In this document: one piece after another, positions 1-12,980 of the stretch
Layout: each line of letters begins with the position of its first letter
Position numbering within the stretch: position 1 is the stretch's first letter
Source of the DNA: Diospyros lotus
Lineage: Eukaryota > Streptophyta > Magnoliopsida > Ericales > Ebenaceae
Direction of reading: 5' to 3'
NCBI RefSeq assembly: GCF_014633365.1
Contig: NC_068340.1
Span: 39,270,328 to 39,334,327 of the forward strand
DNA: 64,000 nucleotides
The notes under the pieces: model-generated
Seen by the model: the letters and a program-made list of their open reading frames with translations, nothing else
Database searches by the model: none
What the model was told of the DNA's origin: nothing
Position numbers and translations under genes: made by a program

Positions 1-13
1 ATTGAGAAACTAA

Positions 14-150
14 GGTGTCTTAAAAATTGATTTGGCTCCATATGCTTGCGCTAATGGAAATTATATATTTGGTGAGGTGCTTCATACAAAAGGTTTAGGA
101 TCAATAAAAAGATTTATACATGATGTGAATCATGTTATATATTTAGGAAA
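14..150 (+). other. Unrecognised open segment at the left edge
   Basis: A frame stays open from codon 14 with IDLAPYACANGNYIFGEV and GLGSIKRFIHDVNHVIYLGK before an A-rich tract. It starts right after an in-frame stop and has no Met near its start. It may be a decayed exon or element fragment continuing leftwards. I do not recognise it. Confidence 0.2.
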
Positions 151-2774
151 AAAAAAAAGAAAAAAGAAAATCATGGCAAAATAACTATAAAACCTTTAAA
201 AAAAATTATAGAAAAAAATAAGAAATGAGTCCCAATTATTTATACACAAATTATTAGAAATTTGTCGCATGGTAGAAAAGCATGTTAGGCCTTGTGGAAC
301 TAGTGGTTGTTACTAGATGTAAGTTTTGGGGTAAATTAATTATATTTTAATTTTTGTTACCGTAATTATTAAATTTTAATTTTTATTAAAATTTAATCTT
401 TTCATTTGATTTTTTGTCAAAATTTACTAATAAAACTAGCATGATATACATTAATATAACTGCCAAAATCATTTGATTGTGGGATTTAGTTCAATTTTAA
501 CATTTAAGTGATTTTAGAGTATATATTCATATATATCACAAAATTTAATGAAAAATCAGTAGAGAGATTAAATTTTAACGAAAGTTAAAGTTTATTTATT
601 GTAATGACATAAATTAAAATATAATGATTAATTTATTATAAAATATAAAATGTAAGAATTAAGAGTATAACTCACCCTTTGAGATTGATATGCTAAAGGG
701 TACGTTGATATCTAGCAAAGCAAAAAAGTTGAAAATAGACTGTGTAACTGAGAAAAAGAAAAAAAGAGGGGAAGGATATGCCTGAATTTGATATCTCAAA
801 ATGGAATCCCCACGTGCTTGAAGTGACTGTGATAAAGTAAGCCACCCTTTTATGTATAAGAACAAGAATAATGTTAAATATATATTATTTTTGTACATTT
901 TAAGTTACATAATGAGGTATTATGACTAAAATATTCTGCGTCTCTCCGTGTGCCTCATGCGTCTTTATACGCTTCATGAGGGATATTTTTATCATTAGTA
1001 CATCTTTGTGTAGTTTAAAATATACACAAAAATATATCAGTAGCATTATTCAACAAGAACAATTGATTGATGCCCTAAAACTTGCTCCTACTGCCAATCT
1101 GTGCTCTGCCAAGGGAAGTTCACGAGCCATTTACTTGTTTGATTGTTTATTTTTCATCTAACAATAGGGACAATAATATTGGTGGGCAGTCTGTGTTTGT
1201 GTCCCCAGGTGGGGTCATTGCCCTGTAGTTGGTGAGGCTGCTCATTTTCCTTCTAACATTATTGTTATGGCCTTAAAATGAAAGCTTTTCATTTTCTCTA
1301 TATTTTGTCCTCTTTTTTTTTTATCTCTGTTCTATGTTTGTCGTCATCATAGTCGTTTTATCAATATGAACGTAAATATTGATTAACGAGCCAAAATAAT
1401 TTTTTGACCATCTCTTATAAATTTATTCTTTTAAGAGAGAAAAACTCGACACGAACAACATAACATTCTCATTTATTCTTATATTAATAATTATTTCAAA
1501 AATAATCAACACAATTCTATGTCATCTAAGAATTTACTTCAAATATAATTATACAAAAAGAAAGACATACTTTTGCCTCTAAAATTAGGGTTTTCCTCTC
1601 TTGGCCTCTTATTTAATGGGATGGAGTGTGAATCTGACTTTGAGGGGGTGCATTCGAAGCAACTTTCCCTGACTGGTCCTTGAAACTTCGGGTTCAATTC
1701 ACGGATCCATCCATGGATGGGAAATATGGGGATTGGGTCAACGTATTAAAGAAATTAGAAGACCCAATTGGATGAATGAAGTGGGGCCCGCTCTTGTTTG
1801 GTGAACTGAACTATCAATAGATAATATATCATTTTCTTTTAAAACTATTATTATTTATAAAAAAAAACTAAATTACCACTCATAACAAATTATTATTTTC
1901 AATACTTTTTATTATTTTTTGAAATAACATCTACTTCTACCATTGTTGCTTTATAGAACCATTAATTAATTAAATTATTAAAGAACAAATTATTTGTCGA
2001 GTGAGCTAATGATTCTTTAAAAAAAAAAAGTTAGTTTAACCATAATTAATAGTAGTCTATAAAATAATTTTAGAGTAGTAATAATTATTTTTTTATAAAA
2101 TGATAGCAGTTTTAGAAAAAACATCTAGATGTTATAAGTTTTAAGTAATTTTTTTTAAATATTACTAATTTTTGTTTTTCAAAAGATCAAAATGAACACA
2201 AAACAACAAAAAATATTGAATTTTTTTATGTGTATAATTAGTCAAACTTATATTTTTATTTCTTTATTTTCATATTTTTTTATGTAATCACTCAATTTTT
2301 TTATTATTTTAATTACACATGAATCTATATTTTTGAATTAATTTAATATCTATACTTTAACCTTTTATTTTTGTGTCACAATTCGGACTTTTCATCATTT
2401 TGATTGGTCTATTTTATATGGATTACACCTATAAAAAAAGATGAAATAAAATGACAAAATACACATCACACTCTCTTCACGTTAATATATATGAATTAAA
2501 TTAATTTAAAAATATAAATTTATAAATATAATCGAAATAATAAAAAATTTATATTATCATACAAAAAGAGATAAAAATATAAGGATTAAATTAAGTTAAG
2601 GATCATATTCAAAAATATAATTAAAATAATAAAAAATTAAAATAATTATATAAAAAATATAAAAATATAATGATAAAAATATGAATGTAACCGTACATAA
2701 TTTATTTAATATAAAAGGAAAAGAGTGTGGATTAGTGGGCGTAAAAAGAAAACGTTCTCTATGAAAAGGATTCG
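151..2774. other. AT-rich intergenic DNA, no gene seen
   Basis: The stretch is very AT-rich with poly-A/T runs and no ORF with a recognisable family. The only structured item is a dispersed repeat at 883-1048. The DUF1218 promoter should lie near the right end; no convincing TATA box was chosen. Confidence 0.6.
883..1048. repeat. Dispersed repeat, copy 1 (partner at 34811)
   Basis: About 165 bp aligns by eye with 34811-34976. Shared landmarks in the same order are TTTTTGTACATTTT, GAGGTATTATGAC, CTCATGC, CATGAG, GATATTTTTATCATT and TAGCATT. Identity looks like 75-80 percent. It may be a short non-autonomous element of unknown class. Confidence 0.6.
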
Positions 2775-3050
2775 GTGGGTTCCTTAGATTTGGCATTCCG
2801 CTTTTGCCCTCAGCCGTCAGATTCCTTAAGACAGGCGTCCACTGCGCACACGTTCATCAGCCCATCTAACACTTGCTCGATACTACAATGGAATGGAGAG
2901 TGTCAGTTCTCAGTTCTTTACGCTTTCTTCGCCTTTAACGCTTTCACTGTTTCCCTCTTTTCCTTCCACCGATTAACAGTACTATAGAGCGTTATTGAAA
3001 CCCTCTCAGTGGCGAAAGAGGGGTTTTTTTATCTGTAAATTGTAAGCGAG

Positions 3051-3075
3051 GAGAGAGAGAGAGAGAGAGAGAGAG
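3051..3075 (+). repeat. (GA)n tract in the DUF1218 5' leader
   Basis: A perfect GA run ends four bases before the start codon. GA/CT tracts in 5' leaders are common in plant genes; the LPP A leader has one too (about 18405-18424). Confidence 0.7.
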
Positions 3076-3078
3076 GAA

Positions 3079-6000
3079 ATGGAGAAGAAGGCGATAGTGG
3101 TGTGTTCGGTTGTTGGGTTTCTAGGGCTTTTATCTGCCGTGACTGGTTTTGCAGCCGAGGCCACGAGGATTAAGGTAAATCACACCTTTACATACACACA
3201 TATGTATATACATACATATATATATATATATGCGCTTCTACATTTTGCGAATGTTGTTGTCGTTCATATGTGGAGGTGGATTGATCTTCTGGTGGAATGG
3301 GTTTTTCATGGATTAATTCTTTAATCAATTATCGTCTGTTTTCAAATTGCGGCTTTTTTGGGTTGATTGGATTACCGCATGGTTGGTCTGGTTAAGATTG
3401 TGATTGGGGACAAGTTTCTGGGTGTTCTCGAGCAAAGTGATTGCTTTATTACAGGAATTCAGCAAATCCTTTATTCTTTGTTTTCTAGGAATAGTTTTTG
3501 AGGCACATTTTCCCGATTAGAAAGACGAAATTTGGGTGGTAAGAGATGTATTTTTCCATGAACTGATTGAACAGACATGATTAATTCTCTCCAGCCTTGC
3601 AGGAATAGTGCCAATGAATGTGAATTTCGTGGAAAATTTTTCCTCCCCAATATTATCTACTGTTGGAGTAATGGCTTGGCCAGCATAGATTTTGGATTGG
3701 ATTCTTAGGACTATTATTAGTTATTACAGTGATTTATAGCTGGATGTTACTATATTCACGGCCTTATTGAATAAATAGGAAGGGTAGTTTATTCTTCTTT
3801 CCCTTTGCATTTATTTTTGCTGCATATTCCAACAATTCCAGTTGTAGTTCTCGTTAATCTCGCCACTGATTGATGTTTGACCCGCTCTTCCTGCTTTCTT
3901 GCAAGATTAGTAGTCAACATATCTTGAGTTATTGGTGAGAGGGCCATTGACTGGTTGCTTAGCATGCTCACCTGTTTCGGCGCATATATATATAAGAAAC
4001 AAATTGATTGCTGTTATGCAGTAATCTTTTAGACACACACCTCAGTGATAGCTACATTGTTTGTTTATGCTTGATGGTACGAGTTCTGTTACCCTCCCCT
4101 TATTTATAGCTTTCCAACTTCAATTGGAGGTTCTCACATATTAAGTGGCAGCTTAGACCTTTTAACCAACATGTGGTTCTGGTTGTATCTGGTGTTCTAG
4201 CTTGCAAGATTTATCAGCCACTTTACTGTCAACTTGCAGCACAACAACAGCCCTACTAGCACAAGAAGCCTAACACAACATCAATTTGTCTGGTTATTCA
4301 CAGTTCATTGATGGCACACGATGCCTTCGGGGGTTATCTTCAAACTAGCTATTTTAGTTCAGTAGACTCTTTCTTTTACAATGTGAACCCCACTTGGTAG
4401 ATAGTCAACAAAACTCTTCACGCTTTTGGTTGAAACACCCCACCTAGTTGGATAAGGCTTGTGCTTCTACTTGTTCTTGTTGGTGCCTTCTGATTTTAGG
4501 ATGGGGCTTATGTATACTTTCTGGCTTCAAAAGGCTTTACTTAGAAAATGTTCTGGCTTCATTTCTGGAACCTCCAATTTGATATTCAGTTATTTTGATT
4601 TATTTAGATTTTGATTTATATTTATTTTGTTGTGATAATTGTAACTTAGGGTAATTATCTTTTACCTATACCTTCCACACATTGTTCTCAATTTAGATTT
4701 GGCATCATCTGGCTTTGGTCCCACTAGTTATTGGAAGAAAAACAAAAACGAAGAGAGAAAAATTACTAAAATCTAGCATATGTAGATTCTGGTGCAATGG
4801 ATTCTGACCTGTCCACATCTGTGTCCCAACAACTAGATCAAATAATACATTGTCATCAGTGTACAAAACCCAGTTGGACCAGATTAATGTGCAGACTATA
4901 GCGTTGACCCCTAGGATAGAAACTTTTTCAAAAAAACATCCTTTGGAGCCCATTATGGGAAGCATAGAAATAATTTCCCTCTTTAGGAACCATACCTCTT
5001 TTATGAACACCGAGTCAATGCTAGGTTCACTTTTGCCTGGTATGCCACCTTTAAGAGAGTATATCGATAAAGGACAAATAAGTGAAACCCTGACTGTTAA
5101 GTTATGATCACAGATTCACAGTGTGTTTGACTGTACGGGTTTTGGTCATTGGGTGACTTAAACGTAGACTTGATTTCAAATTAAGGAAGTAACAGAAGAA
5201 ATGAAATTTCAGATCAATAACCAAAAAGAGGTTGAGTATCAGGTAATGAGGGAATCTATTATAGCAATTAAGGAAATTTCCAAGGATTTCTTTTTCTTCT
5301 CTTCCTTCCCTTCTGATTTCTTCTCTTTGTCTTCAGTCTTCTACAAATTTATTGGTGGTTCAGAACTAATTGGTAATTGTTTAGGTTTTCACTTCTGGCT
5401 TGTCATTAGTTAACAAATTTGAAGTTACATGCTTATCAATGTAGGAGCTTTTAGGCATGCTCCAACAGGCTTCTTGACTAAATACCATTTAAAACATTTG
5501 CATGCATGACAGAAAACAGTTCATAACATTATGTTCCCCCTTTTTTGATCACCTATTATTTACTCTCTTTCCTAGTCCATTTTTGTCATGGCTATGCAAA
5601 ATGTTTAGACATAGGCATGATTTGCAAGCGTAGGTATGAACATGTAACATGTGTAGGGGCTGGCATTAAGATAGTTTTGGTTCAATCCAATAATAATAAT
5701 AATAATAAATAAAATGCACCTTGGGCAATGGAGCTTAATAAGGAGCCTTTCAAATTTGATATTATTACCTTCTGTGTTTGGGGGTGAGCTGTCTATTACA
5801 ATATGTATGCTGGTTTCACAAAAACTCAGCAGTTTTCTGACAGTGGGCTGTTAATTAACTCACTAATATGCATCACAAGTTGATTATGGAATTTGTAAGT
5901 AATACCTAATATTGCTTTTCTTTTTAATTGTTTTACCCATCTCCTTTTACATTCTCAACTTCAATGGTTGTGGAAATAGTTAGAGTTTACTTCCTAGGTG

Positions 6001-7137
6001 GTTAATATCTCCTATTCAGCCAGAGGAGTATTCTGTTTGTATTGGTATGTGTTGTTTATTATCCTGTAGAGCTACTTGATACTGGAAGCTACAAATACGA
6101 TAGATGGTTTCAGGTAATTTATTGGGGAGAGAGAGAGGATCTCAGACTCTCTTTTTTTTTTTTTTTGCAGGGTTCTCAGGTTCAATTTACTGGTCCTACC
6201 TGTGTATACCCCAGCAGTCCAGCTTTGGGTCTTGGATTAACTGCAGCTGTGGCTCTTATGGTTGCTCAAATCATCATTAATGTTACAACGGGGTGCATGT
6301 GTTGCAAAAAAGGTGCTCATCAATCAAATTCTAACTGGACGGTGGCGCTAGTCTGCTTTGTTGTCTCGTGGTAACTCTCAACCCAACTCAGTGACAAATC
6401 TGAAATCCACATTTTCCTGTCTTTAAGGTGATTTCGTGAAACAATAAATGAATATGGGTCAACAGCACATATATGCGAACATTTAGATATTCTACATTAC
6501 CTAGCCAAAATATATATACACGCGCGCCTGCGCACACTACAATCATAGCGTGGCTATCTCTTGGTTGGTGCAGCCCTCATCTTCCGCCAAGACAACATGG
6601 ATTCTAAGCACTGTTGAAACAATACTTCTGTCATCGATATAAAATGTTTGTGTGTTCCATACGAATCAATGGATCATTGTGTTGGAATAATTTACACAGT
6701 CAATGTTTCTGCCTAGAACTGTGGTTTCTACATTTGACATTCTAGTTTCTATTGACGAGCTGGCTGTATATCATTTGTTCAGGTTCACATTTGTCATAGC
6801 ATTCCTTCTGTTACTGACGGGTGCAGCACTGAACGACCAACACGGCGAAGAGACCATGTACTTTGGCAACTACTACTGCTATGTGGTGAAGCCCGGAGTC
6901 TTTGCTGGGGCTGCTGTACTGTCCCTTGCCAGCGTGATTCTCGGGATAGTGTACTATCTTGCTTTGAGCTCTGAGAAGAACAGCGATCCCTTGTGGCGCG
7001 GGCCTCCTCCTCCGCCCGATCAAAGCAGCATAGCAATGGGACAACCATGCCCTCCGCCAAATGCCCATGCCCATGCCCAAGCCCAAGCTCCAGTTTTTGT
7101 ACATGAAGACACATATATGAGGCGGCAATTTACTTGA
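3079..7137 (+). CDS. DUF1218 family four-helix membrane protein
   Basis: Three coding exons can be read: 3079-3174, 6171-6370 and 6783-7137, all with GT-AG borders and matching phase, giving 216 aa. Four hydrophobic segments are visible: residues about 5-27 (signal-anchor-like), 47-70, 87-115 and 138-160. The loop after helix 1 carries GSQVQFTGPTCVYP, and helix 2 ends in a CMCCKK cluster; conserved cysteines in this arrangement are typical of plant DUF1218 proteins, the group that includes the DESIGUAL and MODIFYING WALL LIGNIN proteins. The cytosolic tail is low-complexity: PPPPPD, then an AHAHAQAQAP run, which is unusual. Family members act in the endomembrane system or cell surface, but the exact role of this one is unknown. 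The start ATG lies just after a (GA)n tract in the 5' leader. Intron 1 is about 3 kb. Family assignment is confident; function is not. Confidence 0.88.
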
Positions 7138-8357
7138 TTGTTTTGACAAATCATCCTGAAATCACATTAGGACATGCCATGGCTTATAAAGATAGATACC
7201 TTATTTATGAAGAAGAAGAGGAAGAGGTTGGGGAAGAGGTGGAAGTGCCTCTCCTGCACTGTGGCTTGTTTGTTAGAGCTTCTAAAATCAATGTTTTTCA
7301 CCTCTTGAATAGGCTAGGATACGGCGTGTAATGTTTTGAAGATGATGTGTCTCTGTTACATAGTTCACTTGAATGAAGCTCATCTTATTGTTGGTGTGGT
7401 TTGTTGTTTGATGTTTGTCCATAGTTAATGGTTAGGTGTGGAAATTCATGAATTGGGAATTGGGTTACTTTTTCATTTTTTTCTCTCTTGACGAGTCACC
7501 ATTTTTGTCAGCAATGTACTTGGTCTTTCATCTTTATTCCTGTCGCATAATAAGTATTCATCTGATATTTATTACTTGATTAATTTATATATATATATAT
7601 ATACACACAAAAATAATTTGTAATAAATAGAACTTAAAAGTGACATTAACATATCAGCTGTCATTATTCTGAGAAACAAATACGCACAATGAGTAGATGT
7701 TGAATTAGGAACAATCCTTTCAAAGTCAAAACAAATTTGAATTTCAAAAGGAACCATTTAGACTACCTAACTTGAATGAACCCAAAACAAAATTTGGGTA
7801 CCAAAAGATAGGGAAGTGCAAGTGCACAATCTGATTTGGGAGAATTTAGAAACTATAAATCTTAAAGCATGTCTTGAATATTATCATCTCCAATGTCTAC
7901 AAAGGTCTCAACTATTTTGCAGCTGCTTTTCTTTTTGTTTAGTCCAACATCCTCCAAACCTCTCCATTTTCCCAGTTCCATTTTCCTTCTCTTATCTTTC
8001 TGATGCTTTTCTTTAATCTATAACACAAATTTTTCAGAAAAATCATTGTATAAGATATATATGTTACATGGATATCCTCTTGACACTTTTTACATTATTC
8101 CCCAACCCTAACTATATTATAGGAATCGCATACGACCTGCACAGTTGATAGGCAAAGCACAAGTAGAACTTGTTACCAACCAAGACAGAGTCTATCACAG
8201 CCTCCATTGGTATAAAGCAGACTCGAACCAGTCAAACCTACAAAAATGAAGAAGAAGAAGAAGAACGAAAAGTATTTGATATGAAGATGAGGGCGTTTAG
8301 ATTAGATAAATAAGGCCATTGGAGTTTTCTAAAGAGCACACGCATGTCCGGAAGTCA
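7138..8357. other. Convergent 3' region between DUF1218 and CHORD-like genes
   Basis: Holds the two 3' ends and little else. A GAA-rich stretch follows the DUF1218 stop, and a short (TA)n tract lies at about 7587-7604. No further gene or element is seen. Confidence 0.5.
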
Positions 8358-11300
8358 TTAGTCATCGTCATATGAAACATGAGAGCTGCTAGTGCAGCCA
8401 GCCGCCTCAGGGTCCTCTGCTCCACAACAGTCATAGAACTTGGCAGCATAAGGAGGATCGTCTGGTCCCAATTCATAGTATCTACAAGAACATGAAAGCA
8501 GAGAATATGAATGTGGGTGCGCGCAGGACGGTCATGTTAGCATGTGTCAACAAGGAAAGTGATTCAACAGTAAAAGGCCAAACCCAATAGAATCCTCCTA
8601 AATCGCAACAATACAAATCTTCAATAAGAAAGAGCTGCTAGTTTAACATATTTGGGGATCTCATTTTCAGAGAGAGACAGAAACAATTTAAACCAAACAG
8701 ACAAAAAAGAAACTAAAAGAACAACAAAATACAATTAAAAAAAATGATATTAAAATGATTAGTCTTTTCTGCCTCTACCCTATTTCCCATTTTGGATACC
8801 CTGTACACGTGCAAGTCTTATACCAAACGGAACAGACCAAATCATATAGCAGGATAAAAGCAGGGCATAAAACTTTTATAAGGTGAAATAGAGATGAACA
8901 ACTTAGTTCCACAACAGATGTGGGAAATGCAACCCTGCATAAAGGGGAAAACATTTAGTACAGCCTTTATCATAACCCCATAATCAAGCAAGCCTTGCAA
9001 TCCAGAACCATGTTCCCACCAGCCTAGATACTTGACTATGATTTACGCTGCCGGCCGTTCAAAAAAAAACCAACAATATATCAAGTATTAATCCCACTAT
9101 GTGAAGTCAGTTACTTGAGTTTTAGCTTACCAATCATTTCTATTTATAGCCTTATCTTCTATAAGGCCTTTATAACTTATATCATATTTAAACATCTCTT
9201 ATTTTTTATCTTTTTGGGTCTTTCTCTACTCCCTTTGCTAAAAACTTGTTCCATTTAACTCTCTTCACAAATGCTTATATTGATCTTCTTTTCATATAAC
9301 CAAACCATCTAAATGGTGTCTCCAAATCTTATTTTTAATAGAAGTCACTCTAACCTTATTGCAAGTAACATCATTTTTAATTTTATCTTTTTCTTGTATG
9401 GTCATTCATCCATCATAACATCCTCATCTTCATTGCATTTATATTTTGGAGATGTTGGTGCTTTACCATTTAACATTCTGCATACAAACAAAACTGGTTT
9501 TATAGCTGTTTTAAAAATTTTCCTTTTAGTTTTAACAGAATTTTACTATCACGTAACCATTGGATGCACTTTTCTATTTTAATCACCCTATCTTAATTCT
9601 ATGAGCAACATCTTTATTAATCTCCCTATCTTTTTGGATGATTATCCAAGATATCTGAACTAATATTTTTTTGAAATGACTTGATATTCAAGGTTTACTA
9701 TATCCACACTTGTATTTTATTAAAATACATTTCATATTCATATATTCAGTTTTTAATCTGCTTAACTTAAAACCTAAAACCTCTAGATTCTAAACTGTAG
9801 ACAGCAAGAAGTCCCTTTGTCTTGTGGGTTTGAGCTAGATGGTGATAGAGATCATCGACTACAAATGGAAATTCATCACAGTTCTAATGAGAAGGTTATT
9901 TCAACCATAGATTGTAATGTCTAACAACATACTTGGGTTGTAAGTCACTCACTCTTGTATTTAAGTTATTAATAGTGATTGTTAGATCTGGTTACATATT
10001 GGTTCATTGTTTTTCTCACTTCACTTGGGTTTACACACCTTCAAAGATACGTTTGTGTACTGTACTTTTGTGTTACTTATAATTATTGCTTCCACAGTAG
10101 GAAACTACTTACACTATACACGATTTAACTTTGAATTCATAGGCCACATATCAATTGATATCAAAGTTAATCCCTAATATTAAATGATTTAATTTTTTTT
10201 TAATCTCTTTGCTCCTTCATTTCAAACAAAAACCTAAAGCCACCAAGTTCTCGACTAAATGGACCATGAAGGGAAAACCCCATAAAGATGTTTATAGCAA
10301 TATTTTAAATTAATAAGACAATCATAACATGTGCGCATTATCATGATAGTGCATAAAAATTTCAGTATATGACCACCTTATACTTTCTAATTGGATATGT
10401 ATCTATTTGACATACAATAAATTAATTTGACTGAGATCAAAAAGAAGTTAGCTGACCCCACTTAGTGGGATTAAACCTTGAATGTTAAGCTTAGTCTTAA
10501 GTCTTTTGTTTGGTCAGAACAAAATACTTTGTGGAAATGCTTGGATCCTGGATTTGAGGAGGAAAGCAAAAAGAAAGGGAAGACATAGGGTAAAAAAGAA
10601 GCCTAAGGATAGCTATTTGTATCTTGTTTTTTCTTGGTCAGGAGAACTGGGAATGAATGTGATATGATGATAAAGGATGCTCAAGAAGAAGCTGTTGCCA
10701 GGGATGCTACTTCCAGAAGAGGAGGTGCTGGAACCAATGCTGCTCAAGAGGAAGAAGCTATTGCTATGGCCAAGGAAAGAAAATCCAGGAAGAAAAGGAT
10801 CCTCTAAAGGAAGTGATGCACATGGTAGCTGGAGGAAGAGAGGTAGCCAAGAGCAAGATGGATAGTTCCAAGAAAGGAAGACAACTGGAAGCAATAGCTA
10901 AAGCTCGAACAGTGGCAGATTAGCTGGACAAGTTCTGGAGCAGGATTACAACATAGGTAGAGATGCAGAGCAGAAGAAGCCAATTAGTTGGCTTTGCCAG
11001 ACATTTCAATTAGAAGCCATCGGTATTTATAGGTTACTCTCTTGTATAACCTCAGCGAAGGTAGTTAAGATCAGAGAAGATGTATAAAAGGTGGATCTCA
11101 TCTTATTGTATTAAAAGGTTAATGAATGATTTTTTTTTTTTTTTTTTCAATTGATTGCCTCCACTCTCTTCCATCTTCCGAAACTCACATTCTCTCAAAT
11201 CTCCCTTATCTCCTTCCCATTCCATGAGTTGATCACAGACCCATACCAGTGATATCGGCACCCACCAGAATGGATGAGTATTTGTATTAAAAAAAAAAAA

Positions 11301-11946
11301 CACGTTTTCTCCAGTTGTCCCAACAAACAATACAAGTACAAGTAATTTGATCATCTTTTCCCTTGGTAAATCCATAATCCAAACATGGCTTTGCCTTTGA
11401 ATCTTACTTCATTCATTAATTGGAATTTGGAACATCTCATCCCAGGCTAGTAATGCAGAAAATTAAAAATTATTACAGCTGGCCTACTTCCCTCAACCAA
11501 GAGACAGAAATAAAAAAAAAAAAAAATAGATAAACGAAATGGGGAAAGAAGCTCTCCCTTAACCAAATCAAATTTCTAGGGATTTTGCCCTGGGTACGAC
11601 ACGAATTCATCTATCAATTCAATTCTATAACTGCAAATTCAGAAACACAAAGTAAAATAACCAACAAACTGCGCATGAGATCACGACACGCGAATCCGAT
11701 CGTGATCTTAAGAGGTTGAAACAGAAAGAAGTGATGGTCATGATACCTTCTCTGATCGTCATGGCGACGGCAAACGAAGAACGAAGGATGATAGCGGCAA
11801 GAAGAGGAGCTGTTAGAGGAAGGACTGTAGATTTGTTTGCACCTCTTGCATACTCTTACTACTTCCTTCTTCTCGGCGTCTCCCTTCTCCATATCTTCCA
11901 CCGCTCTGCTACTGAATTCCTCCATGATTCCTCGCCACTCGCCCAC
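8358..11946 (-). CDS. Small CHORD-like Cys/His protein, function unknown
   Basis: Two exons, 11946-11747 and 8481-8358, join in phase (AG plus A restores Arg67) to give 107 aa. The N-terminal third is acidic and charged. The rest holds spaced metal-ligand candidates: C33, C36, C50, H53, C59, H62, then C85-C86, C96 and H101. The order C..C, CxxHP, CC and GC....H resembles the zinc-binding CHORD domain of RAR1/CHP1 proteins, though it is a divergent single copy. The tail ends in an acidic YDDD. I do not recognise a named orthologue. Start: ATG at 11946 is chosen, but a second in-frame ATG seven codons later (MEEF) is also possible. The intron of about 3.3 kb is full of retroelement debris. The gene is convergent with the DUF1218 gene. 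Confidence 0.75.
9120..9700. mobile_element. LINE-like fragment (related copy at 58640)
   Basis: This stretch aligns by eye with 58640-58900, sharing blocks such as CCTTATAACT, CACATTTAA/CATATTTAA, GTCTTTCTCTA, CTTGTTCCATT and CCAAACCATCT. On the minus strand a broken frame reads MVWLYEKKINIS, resembling the WFGHV.RR region near the end of plant LINE reverse transcriptases, with internal stops. It is a fossil inside the CHORD-like gene intron. Class is moderate, relatedness of the two copies is clear. Confidence 0.5.
10449..10482 (+). mobile_element. LINE ORF2 terminal fragment
   Basis: The frame reads A-D-P-T-stop-W-D, from GCTGACCCCACTTAGTGGG. This is the well-known C-terminal end of plant L1-type ORF2 (ADPT..WD). 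Only a scrap is left. Confidence 0.45.
10930..11290 (+). mobile_element. Degenerate LTR end plus primer-binding-site-like sequence
   Basis: A TATAAAAG box at 11083 is followed by a leader with a poly-T run and CT-rich blocks. At about 11248 AGTGATATCGGCAC resembles the plant initiator-Met tRNA primer-binding site (TGGTATCAGAGC) just after an LTR end. No coding region remains downstream. It lies in the CHORD-like gene intron. Confidence 0.4.
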
Positions 11947-12980
11947 TTCAATCCGATGATCTGATCGAACCAGAAAATCAACAGTTTGGGCCTCTTTCTA
12001 TTGGGCCTGCCTTCGTGAAGATTTATTATCCTAATGGGTTGTAAATCATTTTTTTATTTTTAAGTGTATAAAACAATAGGGAAATTTTTTTGGCAAATTT
12101 GAAGTTTTAAAATTTTATTTAAATTTATATTATTGATAAAAAAATACTATTTTATTTTATTCTTTTTTAAATAATGTAGTTATCACCTTTTTTTTACATT
12201 ATTTAAATAGAGTTATCAATTCTAATTACTAATCATATTAGACTTCTCATATGACTATTAGCTAATAAACATCCATAGCGATATCACTATTTTGGGCATG
12301 ATAAATATTATTTCTTGTTATCTTGTTTGAGATGAGATTATAAATACTTTATTTGAGTGTAAATGATTATCTTCCAATAATTCATAATTGATAAGAAAAA
12401 AACATCTACTTATTTATCTTCATAACTGTGTTACTATCTATAATTCATAACATAAATTATAGATACTTACTCTATGCTTGACATTACAGATCATGGAGAT
12501 GTTATGTTCTTGATTAACAAATTAAGTACAACATAAAATAGTTTTTAGTTTTTAATCCCTTAATTTTATAACATAAATTTTTTATTTAAAAGTGTTAATT
12601 AGTGAAGAACCATTGATTTAATCAGTGGGTAATGGGTATTATAATTAAAGAAGAATTTGTTAGACATATGAAACAGAAGGCCTTGTATGAGCCAACACCC
12701 TTGCCAATTAGAATGGTAAAAACTCTCGTTTTCTTCAAACAATTTCATGTTTGAAAAGATGACAAATTTTACGTTACTTCTTTTATAATTGCGTCGCATT
12801 TTATTATGTATGTATTCCGCCCTTTATCGACGCAGATTATCAACATCAAACATTAATATCTTCACGTGTGAGATACAAGATTTGAATGCATCCTATCTTC
12901 CACCCATCCTAAATGCTAAATGCTTGATCCGCCCAGCTTGCTGCTCATCTTCATCTGCTTCTACTAACTGAAAGAACACC
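11947..12980. other. Intergenic DNA between CHORD-like and LPP A genes
   Basis: Upstream of the CHORD-like gene and 3' of LPP A. AT-rich with poly-T runs; no gene or bounded element was found. Confidence 0.5.

Noticed and set aside
6794..7149. Two minus-strand ORFs over DUF1218 exon 3
   Set aside because: They are antisense shadows of the confirmed exon and have no family features.
11716..11964. Plus-strand ORF of 82 aa
   Set aside because: It is the shadow of the CHORD-like gene's first exon.
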